A stretch of DNA of 64,000 nucleotides from Corylus avellana (taxonomy: Eukaryota; Streptophyta; Magnoliopsida; Fagales; Betulaceae). The notes under the pieces are model-generated. The model saw only the letters and a list, made by a program, of their open reading frames with translations, ran no database searches and was not told the DNA's origin. Shown here in pieces: positions 11,598 to 23,142 of this stretch. The position numbers and the translations under genes were made by a program. The stretch spans positions 20,174,100 to 20,238,099 of the forward strand of contig NC_081545.1 in NCBI RefSeq assembly GCF_901000735.1, in the 5' to 3' direction. Positions within the stretch are counted from its first letter, which is position 1. The number at the start of each line of letters is the position of its first letter.

Positions 11598-12978
11598 AAT
11601 ATTCGTAGTTTTCCCTTTCCTTTTTTTATAAGTACATTAAAAAACACTCAACTTTAATATATCCGCATTAAAATTGCATCATACAAATATTTTTTCTTAT
11701 CAGGGACCAGAAGCAGTTGAAGCTCTTACTTTAAAATTGCCAAGATTAAGTGAGGTGACTTTCAGTACAAGAACATTTATAAAGATGGAGAGATTGAGAT
11801 TATTCCGCCTTCATCATGTACACCTTACCGGAGATTACGAACATCTTTCTAAAGATTTAAGGTGGCTCCGTTGGCACGGATTCTCTCTAAAGTTTTTTCC
11901 CAACAACTTTTACTTGAGAAACCTAGTTGCGATTGACTTGCGATATAGCAATCTCACACAAATTTGGAAAAATTCCAAGGTATATTATACTCATAACCAT
12001 TAAACCATAAGTTTTGACATTTTGATACTAATATTTTGTTTCTTTCTTTTCTCTTTAGTTCAAGAACCATTCGAGAAGTTGAAATTCCTAAATCTTAGTC
12101 ATTCACATTACTTAGCTCAGACCCCTAACTTTGCAAGACTCCCTAATCTTGAGAAACTAATACTCAAATTGTACAAGTTTGTTTGAGGTTCACCAAACTA
12201 TTGGAGATCTTAATATTGTTTTGGTTCATTTGAAAGATTGTAGAAGTCTTCAGAGTCTGCCAAAGAGTTTCTATAGGTTGAAGTCTCTTCAAACTCTCAT
12301 TCTTTCAAGTTGTTCTAAAATTGACAATTTGGCTGAGGAGTTGGGGAAGATGGAATCCTTGACAACTTTCTTGCAGATAACACTTCCATAAGACAAGTGC
12401 CATGTACCATAGTACAACTAAAGAACCTCAAATACTTGTCACTGTGTGGGTGTAAAGGATCACCATCGAAGTCACTCTCTTCACTATTTTGGTCTTGGAT
12501 ATTCCCGAAGAAAAGTCCCAGGCCAGTCCATCTGTTGCCTGCTTCACTACAAGGCTTGAACTCACTAAGAGAGTTAAATCTCAGTAATTGCAATTTATCA
12601 TATGATGCAATTTCTAAAGATATTGGGAGTTTATGTTCCCTACGATCTTTAGATCTACAAAACAATCATTTTCATAGCTTGCCATTGAGCGTTGGCGGTC
12701 TCTCGAAGCTTGAAATTATCACTTTGGATAATTGCACAAAGCTTCAATCAATTCCAGATTTACCACCAAGTTTTTGTGTGGTGCATGCCTCAAACTGCAT
12801 GGCGTTGGAAAGATTGCCAAATCTATCAAATTTCTTACATATGGAGGCTTTGTACCTCACTAATTGCAATAAATTAGCAGAGATTCCTGGCTTGGATAAG
12901 TTGTTGAATTCCATTAGTGAGATTCAAATGGAAGGGTGCAGCAATTTAACAAATACTTTTAAACAAAGCATACTACAG

Positions 12979-13023
<45 letters not shown>
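12979..13023. repeat. (CT)n microsatellite at the exon-4 splice donor of TNL1
   Basis: The intron begins GTTCTCTCTCT and runs as CT repeats for about 45 bp. The same arrangement is found at 47190 in TNL2 and just after the donor in TNL3 (60440). Confidence 0.85.
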
Positions 13024-13735
13024 ACGCGTTTTTTATAGTACTGTTTATATACATAATGATTTTGGTGGTTATAGTAATGGACTTTGAATGGATTTGGTAG
13101 CATGTATGGCATTTTTCTCTCCGGCAATTATATACTTGATTGGTTTATGTATAAGGATGAGGGACGCTCTATATGTTTTGAAGTGCCTCGCATCATTGAT
13201 CGTAATATGGAAGGGTTCACTGTATGCATTGTTTATTCTTCATGTAATAATGGCAAGATATGGTACGCTGATGATCTTCCTATCATTTTCGTACTCAATA
13301 AAACCAAGAGTACGACTTATCAAAATGAAAGGCCATTTAACATTACTCTAGAAAATGTTGCATGAATATCACATTTGGATATTCAATTTTGATGAACGTG
13401 AGTTCAATTTGGAGGTCGGTGATGAAGTAGAGGTTATCGCATATTTTGGACTAGAAATCGATGTTAAGAAGATAGGGGTTTGCCTAGTACATGACAAGGA
13501 TATTGATGGAAAAATGATTCATTATGCCTCTACATCGAATAAGGATTCTATTGTTGTTATTGACAATGGGGATGCGTCCATAGATCAGGTTTCAATCGAG
13601 TCTAAAAGCGGCCTGGGTGATGATGAAGCAAATTTGAGCCATGGTTGCTTTGACGACGATCGAGTGGCTAAGAGATTGAGGTGTGAACATAATCCTGATG
13701 ATAAAGCAGAATCAAGCCATGCATGGTTGCTTTGA

Positions 13736-14488
13736 CGTTGGTCGAGAGCCTAAAAGAATGAGGTTTGAAGAAGGAAAGCTCATATCACAATAAGCAAGTG
13801 CATTTCATGATTCTTTCTCATTTGGACACTTTTGATATTTTCGCTAATTATTTGAATTATGAATCTGGGTTTCTCGAGATTTGATCTGTTTTCAAAGATT
13901 TCTATATCGATTCTCATCTTTCTTTTCATCTTTTTTACATTGATTTTGAAAGTGTTTCAAAGATTTATTGAGGCTTCGGTGGAGTACTTTCAATCTTTGA
14001 TTTGTTTTTCTGTCCTTTTTCGTGGCTACTTTTGGTATTTGTTCAGATATATCTATTAATTCATGTCTTAGTTTGCATATTTTTGTTATTGTTTTGACTT
14101 TTTTTTTTCGTTTTTGTGTCTGTATGTTTTGCAGTAGTTATGTTGGTTATAAAAATATTATATCAATTTAGTGATAATGGAAGAGAAATTATGCATGTGA
14201 AGCATCTTCTTGATAACAACCTGCCTTTTTCTCTCAAAAAATTTATAGGAAAAGAAACTCCTTTTTGCGGAAATTGAAGAATTCTGGTATCATGTTGGTG
14301 CAGTGGTGCCCTTTAACCATATTTAAAGGGCAGCTTTAAATATGAAAAAAAAGTTAGTAACTTTATATCTTTGTGAAAAAAAAGATATAAAGTCAGTGGT
14401 GCCCTTGTTCTTCTTCTTCTTCCAAATTCATATTTTTTGCAATTGTTATTGTTATTAAATAAGACTTTGAATTGTCCTGCATCATTTG
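13736..14488 (+). other. TNL1 3' region
   Basis: Matches the region downstream of TNL2 (47943-48560) almost base for base, including a word repeated as AGCATCTTCTTGATAACAAC. No further gene. A 66-codon hydrophobic open frame (13859-14059) is listed separately. The sequence runs into the left target duplication (ATTTG, 14484-14488) of the next LTR element. Confidence 0.55.
13859..14059 (+). other. small hydrophobic ORF in the TNL1 3' region (66 codons)
   Basis: Begins MNLGFSRFDLFS and is rich in Ile, Leu and Phe (for example SILIFLFIFFTLILKVFQ). A frame of identical length lies at the matching place after TNL2 (48056-48256). After TNL3 it stops after five codons. No known family. It may be 3' untranslated sequence that is open by chance. 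Confidence 0.2.
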
Positions 14489-15384
14489 TGAAAAACGCTA
14501 TGCCGACTCCAAAAACTTGTTTATCAGAATCAATATAATAAAGTAATAAACAATTCATTCACCCAAAATATATAAAGCAATAAAGAGGCAGACACTGAGA
14601 TTTTGGTTACAAAGAGGAAACCTTTTAGAAACCGATATAAAAGTAAAACCTCTCCGGGGCAGCCAAACCCAGAAAATCATTATCAAAAGATTATCTAGAG
14701 ATTACAGACACTAGGAACACTTACAACCCTTTGCAAGACCTTGGCTCTATAAGATCGACAAGCCTACCATTCGTCTCCTTGCTCACAATCTTCTTCAACG
14801 TGATTCTCATTTACCTGACCCTTCCGATAGACTTCTCAACCGTAGATTTATGAAATGAATAACTAAGACTCTAAGAGATTCAATTTAACGCTCACCACAT
14901 ATGATCTCTCTTAACACAACCTCCGACGAACTCTCTGGGGGCGAAAATTCATGTCTCTCTCTTCTATAATGATGTATATATATTAGTACATCAAACCCTA
15001 AATCTAGGCCCACTAAAAACATGCTTTGAGGCATAATAGGTACGGGGTGTCTGGACAGGTTAATGGGCGGTCCGGATAGAGCCTTACAGAGCAAAAATAT
15101 GCTTGCTGGAAAGCCTGTCCGGACAGCCTTGCACCCTGTCCGAGCATGGCCTGCAGTGGGGAGAAAATAGCATTTTGGAAATGTTGTCTAGCCTTGATCA
15201 ACAGCTCCGATTGATGGGCGTTTGTGGTCCGATTGAGCTTAAATTTTGCAGGGACGTTCATGACACATGAATCTATATTATGAACGATGGAGATTTGATT
15301 ATGAGCATTCTATATTAGTGTTTGAGCCCGTAGACAGTAATCTCTGCATTTTGAAACTGAATTAAACCAACACAAGAACTAACA
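14489..15384 (-). repeat. LTR (3' in element orientation)
   Basis: 896 bp, partner of 17856-18746, and contains CTGTCCGGACAG-like palindromic words (about 15040-15150). The pair diverges by scattered substitutions. Confidence 0.88.
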
Positions 15385-16999
15385 AACTCTCAATTTGGCA
15401 ATTCGGTGACAAATTCAAAATGGCGAGCCAATAGCATCATCTCCCCATATTTTCTTCTCATTTTTTTCATAGAATGACAAAAGGTCTTCATGTTTCCTAA
15501 AACACTTCACAAAATACATTAAGACATATGTGGAATAGGAATACAGAAATAAAACTCATGATCACTGATAACAGAACATGCATGAAGTAATGCAAGATCA
15601 TGAAGAAACATCAGCAAAAATTCCTCCTGAATGTGTGACCCAATATCAACAAGGAAAAAATGTTTTAAGCAGGAGTATTCATAAGAAGAGCATATCTAAT
15701 AAATGATCAAAAATTGCAGATTATGAGAAACTCTTGTTGAATGTGCCAAAAAAAATACTCAAGCATGCAAGAGTATTAAAAGATGAATAAACAAAATCAT
15801 TGTTGCAACTCATTTCATGCCATTATATACCATCACTATTTATGCTATATGTGTTGTGTGTGATAAGCCACAATCAAGAGTCAAGCAATGGACAAACATA
15901 TATTGACAAAGAAAGCACATTAAAACTTTCAAACCATATGAAAGAAATTCATATCTTGTTAGCTTAGAAGTCAAACCTTACTAGGGCGTAGTCACCCTCA
16001 TCCAATATGCTCCCTTAGTCTTATCACAAGGCTCAGAACCACATCCGGAATTTTAACTATAGATGAGTCAAGCACAAAAAATTGACACAGTGAAAATCTT
16101 TTTTTGGAATATTTTGGCATTTTGCACATTTCACTTTAGATTTTCTCTTTGAGAACATGTCTTTCATAAAAATTAAAGTTCAAGACATAAGGGTTTGAAC
16201 TGGAATTTATAGGTTTTAGGTTCAACCAGCATTTGGTCAATTTTAACCCACAAAAAAAAATTCATCCTATGCATATGGTTTGTTCAACATAACAAATTTG
16301 TCATGGATTGACATTCATTTTTGAATCTTAAGTGCATACAGATAGCATAAATGAAATGTACCACAATAACACACTTGAATGGATCAATGACAGTTCATTA
16401 TAAAGATAATCAACTCAAGCATGATAAGGATATTTCATAGGTACATAAATTAAGAGGATTTCCAATTAAGCAATTAAAGAGCATTTAAAGCATATATCCA
16501 TCTTATTAGCACAAATAAACCACAAAGAAGGATAGCAAAGAAAAACAACATGTTTGAATTGAGATTACAACAGGCAATACATGAATGTTTTTTAGCATTA
16601 AATTTTCATCACATCTTATAAGTCCGACTACAAAATAATGATTTGGTTTAATAACTACTTCTAGGTCTTCACAAGACATTACACATTCATAAACACTGAA
16701 TTAGCAAGTAGACAAAAATCTTGGTGGTGCGCAGACAACATCTCATCTATAAGCCTTTCAAAGATCATAACATATGAATTTCTTAAAAAGTCCTTTATGA
16801 ATATGCCTCATAACAAGAATCTCAAAACAAACATGTATACACTCTTCACACAAAAAGTGTAACAACAACAACAAATTGCAATGCAAAAACTAGAAAGCAA
16901 AAACAAAAAAAATGCAAAGTAGAGAAAAACAACATGCTCTAGGATTTTTAAAAATAAGCAAAACAACCATTTCTAGACATGTTATTTACTCACCTAAAT

Positions 17000-17737
17000 T
17001 TATGTGAGATCACTACCACTCCCCTTCAATGGGTGAATGGTATAATCCTTCTTAACCCAAACTTTCTTGAAAGAAGGTGTAGATACGTGAACATTTTCAA
17101 TGTTGTCTAATCTAGACAAACCGCCCATCATCATTATGCATAACCCCAAAGGTTCTTTCCTAAAAACATAATTTTTATTTTTATGCATATGAGGTTTAAA
17201 TTTAAAACAGTTGTGTCGAATGTGACCAACTTTTCTACAATGATGACAAGTAGGGATAAACCTTTTAGGAGGTAGATTCCTAAGAGGATGGACGACTCTA
17301 TACCTGGGGTAAGATACACAAGGTTCAATATGAATTTTCTTAACTTTCTTACCTTGTGAGGACGAGGCAGCTGCTGTTTTTCTTTTAACCAAAGAGTCTT
17401 CTACTTTTTCTGATTTAACAAATATTATCTTGGAAGACAAAGCAACATGACACTCAAAACTTAACTCAAATTTATCACAATCAGAATTCTAAGTATGCAA
17501 CATTTTCTCAAGAGAATTGTTAGAGAATTTTTCCATTTGAGTTTCTAACTCTTTTAATTTATTCCCTAACAAATCAACTTTATAACCTAAAACAAAATTT
17601 TTAGATTTTAAAGAATTAATTAAAGCATGTGATTCAGACAATTTAGTAACAATAGATTCTCTCACATGTTCAAGATCTTGAAAATCCTCCAAACAATTTG
17701 TGTATTGATGTCTTAAAAGAGTGAATTTTTCCAACAA
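17000..17737 (-). pseudogene. copia-type gag remnant with CCHC zinc knuckle
   Basis: Minus strand. An N-terminal helical part (17737-17489, with KSKNFVLGYKVDLLGNKLKE) is followed after a stop by 17440-17000. The second part contains CHHCRKVGHIRHNC, a C-x2-C-x4-H-x4-C knuckle, and ends near WVKKDYTIHPLKG, typical of the gag/pol boundary of copia elements. No protease, integrase or RT follows. Confidence 0.75.
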
Positions 17738-17855
17738 ATTGTTGAAGGAGTTTATACGATCATATTCCCCTTGAGAAGTATTTATAGCAAACAGGAGTCA
17801 ACAGATGTCACTAAGAAATTTAATCCAAACAGAGTGATCCTGCTTTGATACCAAT

Positions 17856-18746
17856 TGAAAAACGCTATGTCAATTCTAAAAACTTGTTTATCACAATTTA
17901 TGCGAAATTAATACTATGAAGCAATAAACAATTCAATCACCCAAAATATATAAAGCAATAAACAGGCAGTCAGGCAGACACAGATATTTTGATTACGAAG
18001 AGGAAACTTTTTAGAAACCGATCTAAAAGTAAAACATCTCTGAGGTAGCCAAACCCAAGAAATCACTATCAAAAGATTATTCAGAGATTACAGATACTAG
18101 GAATACTTACAACCATTTGCAAGACCTTGGCTCTGTAAGATCGACAAGCCTACAACTCGTCTCCTTGCTCACAATCGTCTTCAACATGATTCTCCTTTAC
18201 CGGACCCTTCCTATAGACTTTTCAATCGTAGATTTATCGAATGAATAACTAAGACTCTAAGATATTCAATTTAACGTTCACCACATATGATCTCTCTTAG
18301 CATAGCCTCCGACGAACTCTTTGGGGCGAAAATTAGTGCCTCTATTCTATAATGATGTCTATATATCAGTACATCAAACCCTAGACCTAGGCCCACTAAA
18401 AACATGTTTTTGGGCATAATAGGTACAGGGTGTCCGGACAGGGCCTTGCGAAGCAAAAATATGATTGCTGGAAAGCCTGTCCGAACAGCCTAGCACCCTG
18501 TCCGGATATGACCTGCAGTGGGGAGAAGACAACATTCTAGAAATGCTGTCCAGCCTTGATTAACAGCTCGGATCGATGGGCATTTGTGGTCCGATTGAAC
18601 TGAAATTTTGCAGAGACGTTCATGACACATGAATCTACATTATAAACAATGGAGATATGATTCTGAGCATTCTATATCAATCTTTGAGCCTGTGGACAGT
18701 AACCTTTGCATTTTGAAACTGAATTAAGCTAACACAAGAACTAACA
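17856..18746 (-). repeat. LTR (5' in element orientation)
   Basis: 891 bp with the same termini as 14489-15384, and directly adjoining the primer-binding site at 17839-17855. Confidence 0.88.
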
Positions 18747-18751
18747 ATTTG

Positions 18752-19112
18752 AATTTGGAGGGCACACTAGAAGGAAAACTAGTGAAGCAACTTACAATTT
18801 AACAAAAGCAGTTCTTCACCAATCTTTAAACAAAGTATGAATGGAGAATATTCCTAGTTTTGTTCAAAGTATTGCGTTTGCTTAACAAGATGTCTCTTTT
18901 GAGTTAATGTAAGCTTGAAATTTTCTTTAAAAGAAACAATTTATGATGCATTAAAAGAGTAATTTTACAAAAAAAAAATTGAAACAATCCTAACATTGGC
19001 AAAGAACAAAAATGTGAATAACTATTATAGGGACTTGGCACAAATTAAGTCTTTTATGCCCTTCAATAAGATGACGATACGTCATACATCATTGTGGAAC
19101 ACCAAACGTAAT
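18752..19112. other. dispersed intergenic repeat of the TNL array
   Basis: Begins AATTTGGAGGGCACACTAGA and continues through CAAGATGTCTCTTTTGAG. It matches 21366-21590, 38240-38620 and, in part, 63342-63385. The match at 38240-38620 is uninterrupted, so this copy is one segment split by two insertions (14489-18746 and 19113-20508). No gene seen. Confidence 0.6.
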
Positions 19113-19277
19113 TGTTAGAAGAATTAGGGTTTGAGTCATTAGGGTTTTGGGGGTATTTTAGTCTCTATGGTATTTCCCTAATCCTATATAATAGGATGCT
19201 TGTATTAGGTTAACATAAGTTGAATAATATAATAGCCTCCGCCTTTTGTGTCTAAACCGTTCATACAAACTATAACA

Positions 19278-19289
19278 TGGTATCAGAGC
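19278..19289 (+). other. tRNA-Met primer-binding site of the TRIM-like element
   Basis: TGGTATCAGAGC, complementary to the 3' end of plant initiator tRNA-Met, directly follows the 5' LTR ending ATAACA. Confidence 0.85.
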
Positions 19290-19333
19290 TTGTTTCGATT
19301 CTTGGGTAGTTTAATTTTCTTCTTGGTGGCAGC

Positions 19334-19365
19334 ACTGCCCGTGTGGGCTAACCCACACGGGCAGT
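19334..19365 (+). other. perfect 14-bp stem, 4-nt loop hairpin in the TRIM leader
   Basis: ACTGCCCGTGTGGG, loop CTAA, then CCCACACGGGCAGT. It starts 45 nt after the primer-binding site, where retroelement RNAs often carry packaging or dimerisation structures. That role is inferred. Confidence 0.7.
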
Positions 19366-19965
19366 ACCTTCAAAGAGCTCCAAAGAGTTCCGTAGAGCTG
19401 TTTTGTTCTTGTTTTATGGTGACCGGAACTCCTTCCGGTGAGAAAAAAAAATATATATATATATTTGTTTGTTTTTGATGTTCTGTGATGCTGGCCGGAT
19501 GGTTCTGCGGTGGTTTTCTGTCTTGTCTGAAGTGGCCGGAGTGTTCTGTGGTGGCCGGAAAAGTTGCAGCGGCCATCGGGAAAAAAAAAATATTCCGACG
19601 ATTTGATGCTTTTGGTGTTGAAACGTTACTGTGTGGCCCTCTATTGATTCTGTAGTTGCTGTTTTTGAAGTGGCCGGAGTGTTCTGTCTTCTCCGGCAAG
19701 TTCCGGCGAGCTCCGGCAATACTCCGGCAATGGTCCGGCGAGCCTCCAGTGACTGTTTCTGTTCTGTTTTTCAGTGTTTTTCTTCTGTTTTTAGGTATTG
19801 CCAGCCTGTTCTGTGTGTTTCCGGCCAGTTTTGAAGCCCCGACGAAGTTCCGGCGTATGTCCAGCGAAGCTCCGGCAAAGTTTTTTGTTTTTCCGGTATC
19901 TGTTTTTCGGCTAATCTTGTTGGTTAATCATGTGAAAATTTGTTGTTTGTTTGTTGTTTGTGATT

Positions 19966-20160
19966 GATGTATCCGACCGGCCTTGGATTCTCCGGCGAGA
20001 ACCGATCAAGTGATCGTTGCATCCGACCGGCCTTGGTGTTTTTCGGCGAGAACCAATCCCAAGATCGATGTATCCGACCAGCCTTGGATTCTCCGGCGAG
20101 AACCGATCAAGTGATCGTTGCATCCGACCGGCCTTGGTGTTTTTCGGCGAGAACCGATCA
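19966..20160. repeat. 101-bp tandem repeat inside the TRIM-like element
   Basis: GATGTATCCGACC starts at 19966 and again at 20067. Each unit contains two half-units of about 50 bp with ATCCGACCGGCCTTGG and CGGCGAGAACC. The repeat gives parallel open frames in which SGENRSSDRC-like peptides recur; I consider these non-coding. Confidence 0.8.
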
Positions 20161-20513
20161 AATGGTTGTTCAAGTTACCAACGAGTTTTCGACCGGCGTT
20201 GAAGTTTTATTTAATTAACTTGTGTGGTCCAAGCAGTTCCAGCTTGAGGGGGAGTGTTAGAATATGTTTTCTAGTTGTTTTTCGTTTGCTTGTATATTCC
20301 AAGCTGGATTCATATGATGTATATGCTCCAGCTTGAGGGGGAGTGTTAGAAGAATTAGGGTTTGAGTCATTAGGGTTTTGGGGGTATTTTAGTCTCTATG
20401 GTATTTCCCTAATCCTATATAATAGGATGCTTGTATTAGGTTAACATAAGCCGAATAATATAATAGCCTCCGCCTTTTGTGTCTAAACCGTTCATACAAA
20501 CTATAACAGTAAT

Positions 20514-21598
20514 AAACTTTAAAACACCATATTTTTGTTTAACTCATTGTATTAAAAAAAAAAAATTGTTAAAGTAATAATTATGTGAGTAACTTTATAT
20601 CTTCCTATATGATTAAACTTTTAAGACAAGTGCTAATTTACATATTCATTTGTGAAGGGAAGCTGTTAGGTATATAATTATATGAAATTACATCAAATAT
20701 CAATTATTTTAGAATCATTTTTAAAGTTGTAACAAAACAATATAAAATTTATAATTTTTTCTTAGTTGAAAAATAGTCTATGGAGATGGAACTCCAAATA
20801 TTCTTACCGCTGCTTCCTAGCTAAAGGATCATTGACCAATAAAGTGGGAAAATGGATACAGGGATTGAGAAAGTAGTGATTATTTATATGTGCTACTAAT
20901 AGTGTGGTGCGATTTTGACTCTTGAAAACGACGTAAAGCCGGAATTTATGGTCACGGTCGAGAAATTATGCTAACATAACCCATAGTTAAAGGACAAGGT
21001 TAATTGGGTTCTTATTTTTATTTAGGATTTATTAATTAATGAGAGTATTAGTATTTAATTCTATGTTTTATTTCTTTTATTTTTCTTAGCAATTCTATGT
21101 TTTATTTAAATTTTAAAGAGTTGTGTTATTTTGTAATTTAAATAATGGGCCTAGTCCAAAGTTAGTCAAATTAGGTTTAGGATTTTTGTTAATGAGTCTA
21201 TTTAAATATGGTTTTGTACACCAATAGAGACAGCATTAATGAATAAACAAATTTTGTTCTTTTGAGTGCTACTCTTTTTTCTCTTTTCTCTTCATCTGGT
21301 GGTGAGACTCTGCTAAATTCTTCTTCTTTTTGGATTGTGTGATTTTAATCCCTTTTCTTTTCCACTATTTGAATTTGGAGGGCATATTAGAAGGGAAACT
21401 AATGAAGAAATCCAATGTTTAGTGGAAGCAGTACTTCACCAATCTTTAAATAAAGTATGGATCGAGGATAGTCTTAGCCTTGTTCAAAGTATTGTACTTG
21501 TTGAACAAGATGTCTCTTTTGAGGTACTTATAAAAAAAATAATAATAATAAAAAAGGATTTCTCTTTTGAGTTAATGGAAGCCTGAAATTTTCTTTAA
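20514..21598. other. duplicated intergenic segment
   Basis: About 20765-21590 matches 37340-38420 upstream of TNL2 closely (for example AACGACGTAAAGCCGGAATT in both), and part matches 31310-31380. At about 21190-21200 it lacks the MITE present at 37561-38006. No gene is visible; one 83-codon open frame at 21335 is not conserved. The segment ends in a TA run (about 21599-21616) at the pararetrovirus edge. Confidence 0.65.
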
Positions 21599-21707
21599 TA
21601 TATATATATATATATAAATGGGTGAACCTGATGGCGTTAACTCTCTGATTTATACAATTATCAAACATTTTGTCGGAACTCCTTCCAATATCACCTCCCC
21701 CCTTTTT

Positions 21708-21720
21708 TGGTATCAGAGCC
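21708..21720 (+). other. tRNA-Met primer-binding site, pararetrovirus copy 1
   Basis: TGGTATCAGAGCC, the caulimovirid minus-strand primer site. It is followed by the same sequence as the second site at 28533 (ATAAGAGTTGCGATCTCTTT). The region to 22143 is leader with no long frame. Confidence 0.85.
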
Positions 21721-22143
21721 ATAAGAGTTGCGATCTCTTTGCTACTTGATGTACACCTTGCTCTCCTTTTTGCCCCCTGAGTATTGTCTTGCTCTTATCC
21801 TCTTTGCTTACCCCCTGTTAACCTTTCTCTGTGTCGAGATCCTAGCTGTTGGTCGGTAGTTCACCACCCCGTCAGTTCAGATTGTAGCCACCCCGTTACT
21901 ACAGTTGTCGAGGTACCTGTAAGTCCCGCTTGAGCCTGGGTTTGGCGTTTAGGGCGTGAAGAAGAGACTGTAGAGGAATAGCCAAGGGTATGTGCAGCAT
22001 TGTTCGCGGCCAAGGGTATGTGTGAATAGTCTAGAGTCTAGGAAGGAGATCCTTAGAGAGTTTACCCAGTGAGTGAGTACCTAGGATGAGATCCTTTAAG
22101 ACTTTACTGAGTGCATGATTTTGAGTTTAGTTTGTGTGTCAAA

Positions 22144-23142
22144 ATGTGGAGATCTAATTCTTCGGTTAGCTCTAATTCCAATTTGCCACCGGACGTGGTT
22201 AACTATGAAAATTTTTTTGTCGAATCTGATAATAATTTATGTGTTGATAAATGGAACATCCCTAAGCTGGATGCTAAGGATGTTTACACCACTTCTTGGT
22301 TTAAATCTTCTTTTAAATCTCAATATTCTGTCAAAACTGTTGAACAAACCGTTGCTATTACCGACAAAGATCAAACTATCACCCTGTTTAACAAGAGGTT
22401 CATTAACGACTCTCTTGCTAAAGGTTATAAGTTTTTGCATGTTGGTTGTGTTCAAGTTGCAGTCAAGCCATTGACTCGACTTGGTATTAATGCTTCGGTT
22501 TTGCTTTGCTTGCGTGACGCAAGATTTCTTGATTTTAAGACCAATATACTTGGAATGATCCAATCGTCCTTGTTTGTTGGTCCTGTCCATTTTGATGTTT
22601 TTCCCAATCTTTCTCTTGCTTTGTCTGATATGCATATTTTGAAAGCTCTAACGCTTAATATTCTGTCTTCTGGTTATAACATGGAAGAAGGTAGCAGACC
22701 CCTTGCTATCATCTATCGTGTTTATTATAAATTGATGAAGACAAATCTAGATTCACAAGCTGTGATCAAGAATCCAAGTGAATCAACTTTGTTAATTCAA
22801 AGTTCTACTCATAATGCAAATATCAAAACTCCAAAAATGATTCGCTGGGATGAGATTGACCTCCCCAACGAGTGGCTTTTGGAAGGTGTTACAAAACCTT
22901 CTCGAGTAGTAAACGATGCTTCTAATCTTGATTACATCCAACAATATATGGATGGATCTATCAAAATCAATTTTTCTGATTTAGGACTTTCCAGCAGGAT
23001 TGAACGTCCGCTGTTTGAAAGGCCTCTGTTGGTTAACGAACGAAGGAATTCTTTTGCGGGTTCAATGACCTCAGAAGGATTTCGTCGTCGTGATAAAGAT
23101 GTGGACGAGTCACTTAACGCCTCCTCCTCTTTGTCCTGTTAA
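22144..23142 (+). pseudogene. viral movement protein (30K-type), frameshifted at its C terminus
   Basis: First in-frame ATG at 22144; the frame opens upstream from 22111 without an ATG. The frame has 332 codons from this ATG. It contains segments typical of caulimovirid movement proteins, for example GPVHFDVFPNLSLALSD and SRPLAIIYRVYYK. Near 23090 the frame shifts: the reading frame that continues towards the capsid region is the neighbouring one (23090-23365), so the stop at 23140-23142 looks acquired. In the plant it would have served cell-to-cell passage of the virus; here it is a relic. An inverted partial copy lies at 28589-28952. Confidence 0.75.

Larger units (their letters stand above)
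4281..13735 (+). pseudogene. TNL1: decayed TIR-NB-LRR resistance gene
   Basis: The paralogue layout is fully recognisable. Exons by alignment to TNL2/TNL3: TIR 4281-4786, NB-ARC 6490-7594, linker 11704-11979, LRR about 12062-12978, C-JID/tail 13075-13735.
Lesions seen: TGA at 4545-4547 replaces the Trp codon just before the CLEEL motif that holds the TIR catalytic Glu. An extra A lies in the A run near 6742. TAG at 6776-6778, TAA at 7215-7217 and TAA at 7376-7378 are in frame with the paralogues. Another frameshift lies near 7345.
The exon-4 acceptor TTCAG of the paralogues reads TTCAA. There are short deletions near 12170 and 12370. The first codon of exon 5 is TAA (13075), and a further shift lies near 13350.
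P-loop (GMGGIGKTT), kinase-2, GLPL and MHD remain legible. A LINE sits in intron 1 and a gypsy-type element in intron 2. A full receptor cannot be made; an 88-residue truncated TIR peptide is the most the first frame encodes. Confidence 0.93.
14489..18746 (-). mobile_element. copia-like LTR retrotransposon, gag only, non-autonomous
   Basis: A complete insertion with target duplication ATTTG (14484-14488 and 18747-18751). LTRs are 14489-15384 and 17856-18746, about 0.89 kb each, starting TGAAAAACGC and ending AACTAACA. Read on the minus strand, the LTR at 17856 is the 5' LTR and is followed by a primer site for tRNA-Met (plus 17839-17855; minus TTGGTATCAAAGC). The 2.5-kb interior holds one broken gag region (17000-17737); the remaining 1.6 kb (15385-16999) shows no coding sequence. 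No pol is seen. Confidence 0.9.
19113..20508 (+). mobile_element. TRIM-like non-autonomous LTR retrotransposon, 1.4 kb
   Basis: Target duplication GTAAT at 19108-19112 and 20509-20513. LTRs are only 165 bp (19113-19277 and 20344-20508), start TGTTAGAAGAATTAGGG and end ACTATAACA. They are nearly identical; the clearest difference is AGTTGAATA versus AGCCGAATA. A perfect tRNA-Met primer site TGGTATCAGAGC follows the first LTR (19278-19289), and a polypurine tract GAGGGGGAG precedes the second. The interior has no gag or pol. It holds a strong hairpin (19334-19365) and a 101-bp tandem repeat. Near-identical LTRs point to a young insertion. Confidence 0.92.

Noticed and set aside
19964..20336. 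Parallel open frames with repeated SGENRSSDRC-like peptides
   Set aside because: They result from the 101-bp tandem repeat being readable in several frames; no start context or domain.
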